Below, in pieces: positions 1 through 7,376 of a stretch of DNA of 29,397 nucleotides. The stretch is from IMG/VR virus record IMGVR_UViG_3300017963_000623, positions 1-29,397 of that record. One strand, given 5' to 3'. Origin of the DNA: a virus. Under the pieces are notes generated by a model, which worked only from the letters and a program-made list of their open reading frames with translations, was not told the origin of the DNA and ran no database searches. The translations under genes and the position numbers were made by a program. Within the stretch, counting starts at the first letter, position 1; each line of letters opens with the position of its first letter.

Positions 1-675
1 AACAATTGTCAATTCATAAACTGCTCGTTTCGCAATCACGACCTGTATTCCATCAACCTGCAAGGAAACACAGGGTTTTGCAAAATATACAACTGCTGGT
101 GGTTCGACGGAGCCCGAGTTGTACACTCTCAAAGTTTGGGTGGCACTGTCGTAATCGAAAACTCTTTGATTGGAGAAAATGCTGGTGCGATTGACGCACA
201 AGGCACTGTTCTTCTCAAAGGGAATGAATGGAACGGCTCAAATTTTGACAAGCTGAGCCCCACCGGGTATTTGAACATGGGGCCTGCAGCCATAATCATC
301 AAAGAGGGGACACGTCTGGTAGCTTTGGGGAATAGTTTTGGTTTGATTCAGCAAAATTGCATTACGGCTGAACAACCCAATGGGATTTCTGTTTTTGGCA
401 ACCGTGTACAATTGTCCGGTGGAACCTTCATGAAGACGCGGCAGCTCTTTTCGGAAAATAGTGTTGTAATGTCGAACAACCTGTTCTGGGCACGATTTGC
501 GGCTACCTCGAATGTTTGGGATATATCAGGAGGATTTCCAGTCAACAATTGCATTTTGACAGAAAATGAATGGCGAGTGCAAGAGAATCAAGGCGCATCT
601 CTCCTTTTTGACGACTCTCTTTTGGATGCAAACAACAAGAATGTGGTCTCTGGAAACGTGTACAGGTCCGTGTAG
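1..675 (+). CDS. Tail spike/appendage protein, right-handed beta-helix C-terminal part (5' end outside window)
   Basis: The frame is open from the first base to a TAG at 675, so only the last 224 residues are visible. The sequence is rich in short Asn/Gly/Cys-containing strands (FINCSF, IYNCWWF, VVIENSLIGENAG), as in pectate-lyase-like parallel beta-helices. It aligns along its full length with the C-terminal half of the gene at 8952-10205. Shared landmarks are TGYLNMG, a TxxKTRxxF strand, a [GF/GY]P[VI]NN[CS] turn and the ending DDSLLDxxNxNVV. The likely role is host-surface polysaccharide binding or cleavage as part of a virion appendage. Catalytic residues cannot be assigned. The N-terminal attachment region lies upstream of the window. 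Confidence 0.8.
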   Translation, partial: NNCQFINCSFRNHDLYSINLQGNTGFCKIYNCWWFDGARVVHSQSLGGTVVIENSLIGENAGAIDAQGTVLLKGNEWNGSNFDKLSPTGYLNMGPAAIIIKEGTRLVALGNSFGLIQQNCITAEQPNGISVFGNRVQLSGGTFMKTRQLFSENSVVMSNNLFWARFAATSNVWDISGGFPVNNCILTENEWRVQENQGASLLFDDSLLDANNKNVVSGNVYRSV

Positions 676-680
676 ATAAC

Positions 681-706
681 ACAATTCACAGCACGCGTGA
701 AATTGT
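681..706 (+). promoter_or_regulatory. Possible hairpin between appendage genes
   Basis: ACAATT at 681-686 can pair with AATTGT at 701-706, and CAC at 687-689 with GTG at 697-699, leaving one bulged A and a seven-base loop. It sits between the stop at 675 and the start at 728. No run of T follows, so it is not a standard intrinsic terminator. It may stabilise mRNA or attenuate transcription. Confidence 0.3.
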
Positions 707-727
707 CCGATAAAAAGGTAAAAAACA

Positions 728-1189
728 ATGCCAATCGTTACCGTTCCCTTGCGATCTTTTGATCTAAAAGCTGTTCGAAGATGGAGTTGGGACAACTACA
801 CTATTTTTGAAAATGAAATGGCAAGTGCCCCCGGGAAAGTCTTTACAATAAGCGATCCAGAAGAAATTGCGAGCTATTTACGAAACAAGGTTTTTGAACC
901 GGGGTTTGGATTCAATTCACGTGTGGTTTACGATCCTACGTACGGAAGTCAAATTGAAATTTATATTGCCAACGATGATGGGTCAATCGAAGCTTTACCG
1001 GGGGAGGTTCGAGTAGGCGTCATCAGTGATGAGCAACACGGAGAGCTCACGGCCACATATTTAGGAAGCGCTATGCACACCATTGTTGACGCGTTCACCG
1101 ATGGGTTCATGGACTTTCCCTACAGGGAGCTGATTTATGGCCTAGAACCAGGCTACGGCGAGATGTACGGCGCCTCAATGCAGACATAA
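728..1189 (+). CDS. Small appendage protein with degenerate GFMS-type linker module
   Basis: A 153-residue protein. Its N-terminal half (residues about 15-75) resembles those of the proteins at 1692 and 2567. The middle carries a version of the cluster's repeated module: NDDGSI, then VGVISDEQHG, then GFM without the following S-x-x-D-K. It ends with MYGAS, matching the short connector (MYRT) that joins the module to a jelly roll in the 2567 protein. Here the protein stops instead, and the jelly-roll domain is encoded by the next gene, so the pair looks like a split form of its neighbours. The start follows an A-rich tract with a weak AAGGT. It is probably a structural subunit with no enzymatic residues seen. 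Confidence 0.75.
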   Translation: MPIVTVPLRSFDLKAVRRWSWDNYTIFENEMASAPGKVFTISDPEEIASYLRNKVFEPGFGFNSRVVYDPTYGSQIEIYIANDDGSIEALPGEVRVGVISDEQHGELTATYLGSAMHTIVDAFTDGFMDFPYRELIYGLEPGYGEMYGASMQT

Positions 1190-1197
1190 AGGAGAGC

Positions 1198-1668
1198 ATG
1201 ATGCCAGGCGAGATTTTCTACCCAGTAAAGACAGGCTTTAGCATCAACAAATTTCCCTTCAGGACGACTTTCAAGAACGAGTTGTACCTACCCAAAGTGT
1301 GGGAGAGCTCGCCCGGTGCTCGCAACACCGAGCAAAGTCAATTTGACGGGTACATCAAAACAAGCGCAAAAGGCGTTTGGAAAGTGTATTTCAACGCGCA
1401 GATCTCGACGTGGTCTGGCAACGCGATGAACATCCTGATCGATTTTTCAGAAAACTCCCCGATTGGCTCACCTGTACCGGAGTTGGTGATCAAAACAAAT
1501 TTACGATCAGGCTACGGCACATGGCAGTCTGTTTATGGATCTTACGTTCGACAGATGGCTACCCTTACATCTGTTTACCCTAGGATCTGCGTGCTGGGCT
1601 CTTTCCAAGAGCAAATAGCACTAGGACCCATCAACTTCGGGATGACTCTGTTGAAGCGTCTGCAATAA
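1198..1668 (+). CDS. Jelly-roll (C1q/TNF-like) appendage domain protein
   Basis: A 156-residue protein lacking a recognisable attachment module. The central segment (around residues 50-65, ending GVWKVYFNAQIS) resembles the strand seen in C1q/TNF-like trimeric jelly rolls and in the C-terminal domains of the 1692 (GLWQIEF), 2567 (GMYKITF) and 10462 (GLYLVGL) proteins. A strong AGGAG at 1190-1194 precedes two consecutive ATG codons. The second, at 1201, has the more usual spacing. The gene starts 9 bases after its partner's stop. Such domains typically trimerise and bind glycans or proteins, and receptor binding here is inferred from context. It may have arisen by splitting of an ancestral longer gene. 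Confidence 0.72.
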   Translation: MMPGEIFYPVKTGFSINKFPFRTTFKNELYLPKVWESSPGARNTEQSQFDGYIKTSAKGVWKVYFNAQISTWSGNAMNILIDFSENSPIGSPVPELVIKTNLRSGYGTWQSVYGSYVRQMATLTSVYPRICVLGSFQEQIALGPINFGMTLLKRLQ

Positions 1669-1691
1669 TAACGGGGCAAAGGGAAAACGTC

Positions 1692-2549
1692 ATGGCATAC
1701 GTTCGAGTTTCATACGCACGCAATACCTCGCTGACCGAGCTCAACCGCGCGATGAATCAGAATGCTCTTTACATCGCCGAGGCGATAGCATTCCAAACTG
1801 TGCGCGAAGACAACTTAGTCAAAGTGTTAGAAACTGACATTGCTGGGACTCTCGATAGCAAGTTTTTAGCTGGAGACGGGTTTGAAAATAATATTAGCCT
1901 AGGCGGGCCGTACGGCGCCGTATTAATCCAGACCGTACTGACTCCAGGTGATACAATAGATGCAAGCCCTGGCAATCTGAAAGTTGGAGTTTTGAACGAT
2001 GAAAACCATGGCAATAGAGCAGGAGGTGATCTCCATCCGTTAGCCACACCTCAATCTGCGGGTTTTATGTCTACACAAGACAAGACTGTTGCCGATCTAA
2101 TCATCATAGCTTACGGCTTTATTTACCGCACTGTGCAGGTTTCGGTCACTCCGCCGGTAGCTCCCGCAACGCAAATTTTGTTGTTCGACACAGCAGGAGA
2201 ATCCCAAAATACAACTTTGATCCCAGCTTCGGGAATAATACGAATGTTTCAGAAAGGATTGTGGCAAATAGAATTCAATATGACGGCAGAAAAGACAACA
2301 GGGACCTCTGATGAGTTGTACATATCTTTTGTAAAAAAACCCGCAGGAGCCCCCCCAGTAACGTTGCCTCAGGTTCGGCTGGTCAAGTATTTTGATCGGT
2401 TCTTGCCTCTCACCACTCTGCACTTTTCCGCCACACTGATGGAGGAATTTGACAACGGTGATGAGGTTTGGGTCGAAATAAGCTCCCGCAGTGGAGGTGC
2501 GTTCTTTTTCGAATCTGGCAACCTGTCTGCACAAAAGATAGGCGACTAA
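1692..2549 (+). CDS. Appendage protein: GFMS linker module plus C1q-like jelly roll
   Basis: A 285-residue protein with three parts: an N-terminal helical segment (residues about 10-50); the linker module around residues 95-140 (VGVLNDENHG, GGDLHPLAT, GFMSTQDK); and a C-terminal jelly roll (residues about 155-285) containing GLWQIEF and the near-terminal VWVEISSRSG. The GFMS-x-x-D-K module is a familiar element of phage tail and fibre proteins. The jelly roll is C1q/TNF-like by pattern only. Closest relative in the window is the next gene, with the same domain order. Likely a trimeric receptor-binding subunit. The start follows AAAGGGAAAAC. Confidence 0.78.
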   Translation: MAYVRVSYARNTSLTELNRAMNQNALYIAEAIAFQTVREDNLVKVLETDIAGTLDSKFLAGDGFENNISLGGPYGAVLIQTVLTPGDTIDASPGNLKVGVLNDENHGNRAGGDLHPLATPQSAGFMSTQDKTVADLIIIAYGFIYRTVQVSVTPPVAPATQILLFDTAGESQNTTLIPASGIIRMFQKGLWQIEFNMTAEKTTGTSDELYISFVKKPAGAPPVTLPQVRLVKYFDRFLPLTTLHFSATLMEEFDNGDEVWVEISSRSGGAFFFESGNLSAQKIGD

Positions 2550-2566
2550 GAAAAAAGGAGACCACA

Positions 2567-3439
2567 ATGCCTTTCCGCATGAAGTATTACACGCCTGTGT
2601 CAACCGATCTGCTATCGATAAATGACGCGTTTTATCGCAACCAAAAAAACGCTGGTGACTTCATAGATGTTGTATTTGCCGAAGCTGAAAATTTAGTTAG
2701 GGTGAACTCAAACGATCCTGTTTCATCATACCTACAACACAAGCTCCTTGGCGGACCGGGTTTGGTTGCATCAAACGAATTTTTTATAGTGACTTGGAAG
2801 CGCCGACTGGATGTCGTAAACAATGATGGGTCGATTGTGGTCGGCGCCGATTCTTTGGCCCTAGGCACGATCAACAACACCCAACACGGGCAACGAAGTG
2901 CAGGCGAACTACATCCTTTGGCAACGTTTAGCACGCCCGGATTTATGTCCGCCGAAGCAAAGGCATTGATCGAAGAGATCCCTCCTTCTTTTGGTAGTAT
3001 GTATAGAACCACACCTCTTGGAATCGATTGCTTGTTGCCTCAACCTGAGGGGTACAAATTGACGTTTGAGTCTGTTACGCCTGGCAGGGATATGGTATAC
3101 GATCCTGCAAACGGCACAATGACAGTTACACGCGAAGGTATGTACAAGATCACATTTAGCGGAGAATTTGAAAACGCCGTTCTTTCGGGGGTCGCTACAA
3201 AAATGTATTTTGCCTTTTACTATTCAACCCCACCAAGCGGTACGCGGATAAACATCCCCAATTGTGGGGTGTTCAAAAACATAACCTATACTTCTCCAAG
3301 TCGAGAAGAAACACTAACACAATCAATCATTACCCGGCTTCCAGCAAACGCCAGCGTTTGGGTAGAAATTGCATGTAGCCGCGCCCAACCGCTGCGTCAA
3401 AACGCTTCGAACTTGTCGTTGGTTAGGTTGGCGGCGTAA
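2567..3439 (+). CDS. Appendage protein: GFMS linker module plus C1q-like jelly roll (paralogue)
   Basis: A 290-residue protein. The ATG at 2567 was chosen over an in-frame upstream ATG at 2468 because AAGGAG at 2555-2560 precedes it, the upstream start lies inside the previous gene, and homology with the 1692 protein begins here. Domain order is N-terminal helix, NNDGSI, GTINNTQHG, GELHPLAT, GFMSAEAK, connector MYRT, then a C-terminal jelly roll containing GMYKITF and VWVEIACSRA. It is a diverged tandem paralogue of the preceding gene. Receptor binding is inferred from the domain order and the cluster, not from any visible catalytic site. Confidence 0.8.
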   Translation: MPFRMKYYTPVSTDLLSINDAFYRNQKNAGDFIDVVFAEAENLVRVNSNDPVSSYLQHKLLGGPGLVASNEFFIVTWKRRLDVVNNDGSIVVGADSLALGTINNTQHGQRSAGELHPLATFSTPGFMSAEAKALIEEIPPSFGSMYRTTPLGIDCLLPQPEGYKLTFESVTPGRDMVYDPANGTMTVTREGMYKITFSGEFENAVLSGVATKMYFAFYYSTPPSGTRINIPNCGVFKNITYTSPSREETLTQSIITRLPANASVWVEIACSRAQPLRQNASNLSLVRLAA

Positions 3440-3484
3440 AAACAAGTTTTCAGGGTTCGCTTCAAAAATCTCCGAGAGGTCATC

Positions 3485-5668
3485 ATGGCGTTAGCCCCAA
3501 GATTGAAAAAAGTAAACAAAATAGATATCCAGCAAGTCTTGGATAGGATGTACAAGAAATTGCAATCCGCCTTGGCGGTGATTTTTGCTGGAGATCTTAC
3601 CGGCGACGCAACATCCCAAACGGTAGTGGGTATCCAAGGACGTTCTGTGGCATCCGACCCGCCAGGGGATGGCGACATGTACACTTGGAACAACTTGTCG
3701 TCACAGTGGGAACCGACTCCGCTGGCATTTTCAGGAGACCTCACTGGAGATTCGTCCTCGCAAACGGTAGTGGGTATCCAAACTAGGACTGTATCAGCAG
3801 CAGCCCCCGCAGACAGAGACGTTTTGATCTGGGATGATTTTGCATCCCAATGGGTACCCGGAGATTTGCCGTTCGCGGTGGTGGACACCGTTGCAGAGCT
3901 TGCCGCGTACGACACTTCGGGGTTGGAAAACAGCGTGACGTTTTGGGTACGTTCTGTCCGCGATGAATGGATTTTGGAAAAAGATACCACACAACCCTTT
4001 TTTCCGGACAACATCACCATTTGCAATGCCACGCCTACGGGCAAATGGAGAAGGCGGCTGCTACCAAACCCATACTGGACCTATCAGTTTTCCTCTCCTC
4101 GCGATTGGTACATCGACATCGTAAACGGCGACGACGAAAACGACGGAACAACATTTGGGACGGCGCTTGAAACGTGGGCTGAGTTCCGCCGCCGAGCGCA
4201 GCAATCCTTTTTGCCCATTCAGTCCGCAACCGTGTACATCGGGGAACGTGGCCTTTTCTCGAGCGATCAAATCGAAGGGCAGTTCAACCTCGATGAGCAG
4301 GCAGACTTGAACATTACGGGTTTGCCGGAGCTCGTCGATCAAGGCACTGTGCAAAACTTCACCCGAAACCCTGCCGCGGGTGATGAGGGCACACTAACTG
4401 CTACAGCAGCCCAATTTTGGGGGTACGGCTACTTTTTCCGTTTTACGTCCGGCCCTCTAACCGGATACACCTTCTATCTGCATGCATCTCTTGGAGGCAA
4501 CAGCTACGCATGCTCAAGAATCTTGCGCTACTTTAGTGGAGCTACATACATCCCAGCTGGAGTCAATCCAAATCCAGGCGACACTTTCGATGTTTTCGAA
4601 CAACCAGCTTGCTACCTTGGCGCGCTGGCTATCTCCGCTCCGGCTGCGCGCACAACAAACGATCTAAACTTTATATTCCGATCGGTGTCGCTAAACTCTA
4701 GCATAGCTGTTCCTATAGTAACTGGCAACGCCGCTTATGTAGACACCACATTACTCGCTGAGTTTGAAGCTGGCGGAAATTCTTGGATGATCAATGTGTA
4801 CGTCTCAGGATTCTTTTATGCTTCAGGGTATTTCAAGTTTTCAGGGGGCGTGCTTGAGCTAAACAATGGTAGTGTCTTTTACACGAGAAGCATTGCGAAT
4901 TTTGCAGACGATCCGGTGCAAAACTGGAACGGCCTTGAAGTTCAGGATGGGGCATTAGTTAACATTGAAGACTGGTATGTAATCCGGAACATCTACAACG
5001 CCCGAGGTTGGACAGTGGGCGGAAAGATGAAGTTTGATGGGGGTTCTCTTTCGGGCGTCATCGGTACCGGTTCTGCAATCATGCTCCGCCCCGGAGCGCA
5101 GGTATACCTCGATCGAGACTTTCAGTGGCCGCTTACCATCACTGTTCCCACCCCGGGGCAGGAAATCCAAATCCTTGGCGGAACCGCCGAATACCGCAGC
5201 TGGACCGAAATACCTTGGAACGACTCCCACAGGATGATTGTGGTGTCCGATGCTGTGGAAGGCAAATCCACGACGTTGACGGGAGGATACACATACGAAA
5301 CTATCAAAGTCGGCTACCTTGGAGCCGGTCCGGTTGCGCCCAATCTGACGCAATTTCTGCTGCCTAACTTTACGTTGAGCTTGACAGACATCTTGGAGCA
5401 CACAGTCCAAAACAATACCACACTGAGAAAACTCAGAGTAAGAGCCGCAGTGGCACCCGTCGGTGAAAACAACACGTTCGAGGTGCTCGTCAATGGTGCT
5501 CCTCTTGTTCCAGCATGGATTCTAACATTGAATGCTGGCGCGTTTACAGCGCAAGACACCACATCAAATTACCAAGTGCTTGCTGGTGATACCGTAAGCG
5601 TTCGAGCTACGTCACCGGGAGCAGGCACATCCGCAGCAGATGTGGTCTGTGAACTGGAAGCTGCATAG
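3485..5668 (+). CDS. Large tail-spike-like protein with duplicated TVVG modules and beta-helix core
   Basis: A 727-residue protein and the largest appendage gene. Residues about 9-25 carry the cluster's N-terminal motif (KIDIQQVLDRM). Two tandem copies of a fibre linker follow (DLTGDxxSQTVVGIQ then a W-x-P-containing end, residues about 36-125). Next comes a DWYIDIVNGDDENDGTTFGTA segment (about residue 206), the usual opening of pectate-lyase-like or DUF1565-like beta-helices. The middle is Gly/Asn-rich strand repeats. The last 90 residues (LRVRAAV, FEVLVNG, VSVRATS) look like a jelly roll. The domain order suggests a spike that binds or degrades a surface polymer. AGAGG precedes the start. 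The catalytic site is not identifiable. Confidence 0.82.
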   Translation: MALAPRLKKVNKIDIQQVLDRMYKKLQSALAVIFAGDLTGDATSQTVVGIQGRSVASDPPGDGDMYTWNNLSSQWEPTPLAFSGDLTGDSSSQTVVGIQTRTVSAAAPADRDVLIWDDFASQWVPGDLPFAVVDTVAELAAYDTSGLENSVTFWVRSVRDEWILEKDTTQPFFPDNITICNATPTGKWRRRLLPNPYWTYQFSSPRDWYIDIVNGDDENDGTTFGTALETWAEFRRRAQQSFLPIQSATVYIGERGLFSSDQIEGQFNLDEQADLNITGLPELVDQGTVQNFTRNPAAGDEGTLTATAAQFWGYGYFFRFTSGPLTGYTFYLHASLGGNSYACSRILRYFSGATYIPAGVNPNPGDTFDVFEQPACYLGALAISAPAARTTNDLNFIFRSVSLNSSIAVPIVTGNAAYVDTTLLAEFEAGGNSWMINVYVSGFFYASGYFKFSGGVLELNNGSVFYTRSIANFADDPVQNWNGLEVQDGALVNIEDWYVIRNIYNARGWTVGGKMKFDGGSLSGVIGTGSAIMLRPGAQVYLDRDFQWPLTITVPTPGQEIQILGGTAEYRSWTEIPWNDSHRMIVVSDAVEGKSTTLTGGYTYETIKVGYLGAGPVAPNLTQFLLPNFTLSLTDILEHTVQNNTTLRKLRVRAAVAPVGENNTFEVLVNGAPLVPAWILTLNAGAFTAQDTTSNYQVLAGDTVSVRATSPGAGTSAADVVCELEAA
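3617..3781 (+). repeat. Exact 21-bp direct repeat marking duplicated fibre module
   Basis: The same 21 bases occur at 3617-3637 and 3761-3781, encoding the SQTVVGIQ core of the two linker modules in the surrounding spike gene. The 144-bp spacing is a multiple of three, so the duplication adds one complete module in frame. Flanking bases are diverged, so the duplication is not very recent. Confidence 0.85.
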
Positions 5669-5678
5669 GAGACGAAAC

Positions 5679-6098
5679 ATGAAAAACCCGAAACTTGTGG
5701 TCCCTCCTCGAACCGTATGCTGTGTTTACGTATTCACCGCAAACGGCGTAACCTATAAAACGATCTTACACAACGAGGTCGTAGCAAAGCGCATCGCCGA
5801 AGGGCATCTACGCGATGCTATGGCAATCCCTGAAAAAATTGTGGCTTTGCGTCAAGATGCCTCCTTAGAAGAAACATTCAACTTTGAAAGCTTGACGTTG
5901 GCTATGGGCGCGCACTTACCCGGGGATGCATCTCAAAATGCAATCAATCTAAGAGCGCGTGTACTACACCATACAGACCCCGGAGCAGAGCACCCCGCTT
6001 GGGTGGCGAAGCTTACCGAAGGCGCCCAGATCTTTTTGAAAAGATCCTCCTTATGGCCTGGTGTGCAACAGCAACTAGAGCAGCTGCTTGCGCAGTAG
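5679..6098 (+). CDS. Hypothetical protein in the appendage cluster
   Basis: A 139-residue protein. The ATG at 5679 is preceded by AGGAGA and lies 10 bases after the spike's stop. An in-frame upstream ATG inside the spike gene lacks such a site. No signal peptide or membrane segment is visible. The N-terminus has beta-strand character (VVPPRTVCCVYVF), and the C-terminus is helical with a QQQLEQLLAQ end. It lacks the N-terminal motif and linker modules of its neighbours, so it may be an accessory or assembly factor for the preceding spike, but no family was recognised. Translational coupling with the spike is likely from the spacing. Confidence 0.7.
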   Translation: MKNPKLVVPPRTVCCVYVFTANGVTYKTILHNEVVAKRIAEGHLRDAMAIPEKIVALRQDASLEETFNFESLTLAMGAHLPGDASQNAINLRARVLHHTDPGAEHPAWVAKLTEGAQIFLKRSSLWPGVQQQLEQLLAQ

Positions 6099-6116
6099 AC
6101 TCCCCCTGGAGGCCCT

Positions 6117-7367
6117 ATGATACGCGCAGCTCAACTCATAAAAACTGGCAGGATTAGCATCCAGCAAGCGTTAGATCGCTTGCGTAAGAACACGAGCACC
6201 GCCATAGATGCTGTCGCCGTCGAGCTAGGCAAGGCTAAGGTCAGCGTCAACGACACCACTCTGGATTACCTGTTGTCCAAACTCGTAGGTGGCACCAATA
6301 TCAATCTGGTTGAGCTCAACGATGGGGGAAATGAGCAAATCCGGATCGACGCAACTGGCGCCGCAGCTGACGTGTGGGTGAAAGCTACCGGGGCTGATAC
6401 CACTGCGGATTACCTAGACAACAAAGTAGTCCCCGGAGACGGACTTATTCGAACCATCGCGAACCCTGGGTTGAACGAACAATACCAGCTTGACGTGGTG
6501 GCCAACGCTGACGGAAGCATTCAGGTCAATGCCAACGATATCCAGGTGGGAGTGTTGGCAACAGATGGGCAGCACGGAAGCCGGGGTGGGGGAGCCCTGC
6601 ACACAGGAGCTACGGGCGCCGTAAATGGCTTTATGAGCGCTTCCGACAAGCTCAAGCTAGACGGAATCGTTCCTGCCAATTTGGTTCCTACAAGTCGCAA
6701 TCTGACCGCTGGTGACGGCCTGACCGGGGGCGGAGACCTTACCGCAGATCGCACCTTCGACGTGGTCGCCAACGCTGACGGAAGCATTCAGGTCAACGCC
6801 AACGATGTCCAGGTGGGTGTTTTGGCAACCGATGGGCAGCATGGCAACCGGGGTGGGGGAGCCCTGCATGCGGTTGCTACACAAGCGGTAGCGGGGTTTA
6901 TGAGTGCTTCAGACAAGACCACTTTAGATGGCCTGGTTGTTGGGGGTTCTGGCATCACAGCGGAAGGGGGCCTCTACATCACAGCAATCAACGACACCGG
7001 TGAAGTAAGCGTCAAGGGAAAAGTTGTTCGTGCTTCCACAGCAGTAGACCACGCGGTATCTCTAGCGAACCTAGGCGAACTTGACCCGATGGGTGTAATC
7101 TATGATGCCGGAGTGGCGATCAGCGGCAGTATGCGGGTGGTAATCGCCGGATGGGCGGACGTTCTCGTCGATGCGGGATCCACAATCCAACGCGAATACT
7201 GGGTGGGTGCACCCCCCTCTCCAGGTGGTACCATAGGACGCGCAAGCGTGACCACAATCCCATCACCTCCAACCGCAACCACACACTTCCAGGAAATCGG
7301 ACACTGCTTTGAAACCAAAGCCAACACTGGAAATACCCTGGCACGGTGTGTCTTGCATTTCAACTAA
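6117..7367 (+). CDS. Tail fibre-like protein with two GFMS modules
   Basis: A 416-residue protein. The N-terminal motif RISIQQALDRL is at residues about 12-22. The DTTxDYLxxK element occurs twice (around residues 43 and 96), and two nearly identical linker modules follow (VVANADGSIQVNAND, VGVLATDGQHG, GGALH, GFMSASDK), separated by a GDGLTGGGDLTADRTF segment. The C-terminal 130 residues form a distinct domain (VVIAGWADVLVDAG, then an ending HFQEIGHCFETKANTG), typical of fibre tips sharing a capping or trimerising fold. It has no beta-helix. GGAGG precedes the ATG. Likely a fibre or adaptor of the adsorption apparatus. Confidence 0.8.
   Translation: MIRAAQLIKTGRISIQQALDRLRKNTSTAIDAVAVELGKAKVSVNDTTLDYLLSKLVGGTNINLVELNDGGNEQIRIDATGAAADVWVKATGADTTADYLDNKVVPGDGLIRTIANPGLNEQYQLDVVANADGSIQVNANDIQVGVLATDGQHGSRGGGALHTGATGAVNGFMSASDKLKLDGIVPANLVPTSRNLTAGDGLTGGGDLTADRTFDVVANADGSIQVNANDVQVGVLATDGQHGNRGGGALHAVATQAVAGFMSASDKTTLDGLVVGGSGITAEGGLYITAINDTGEVSVKGKVVRASTAVDHAVSLANLGELDPMGVIYDAGVAISGSMRVVIAGWADVLVDAGSTIQREYWVGAPPSPGGTIGRASVTTIPSPPTATTHFQEIGHCFETKANTGNTLARCVLHFN
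6492..6868 (+). repeat. Two 110-bp near-identical direct repeats within the fibre gene
   Basis: Bases 6492-6601 and 6759-6868 match at almost every position, with only scattered changes, many of them at third positions. They encode the two NADGSI/DGQHG linker modules. The 267-bp period is a multiple of three, so gain or loss by homologous recombination would preserve the frame. Confidence 0.9.
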
Positions 7368-7376
7368 GGTGCAAAA

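Noticed and set aside
681-706. Intrinsic terminator after the first gene
   Set aside because: A hairpin can form but has a bulge and is followed by A-rich rather than T-rich sequence. Kept only as a possible regulatory hairpin.
3397-4044. Minus-strand frame of 215 codons opposite the large spike
   Set aside because: It covers the N-terminal modules and duplicated TVVG elements of the spike, which are clearly coded on the plus strand.
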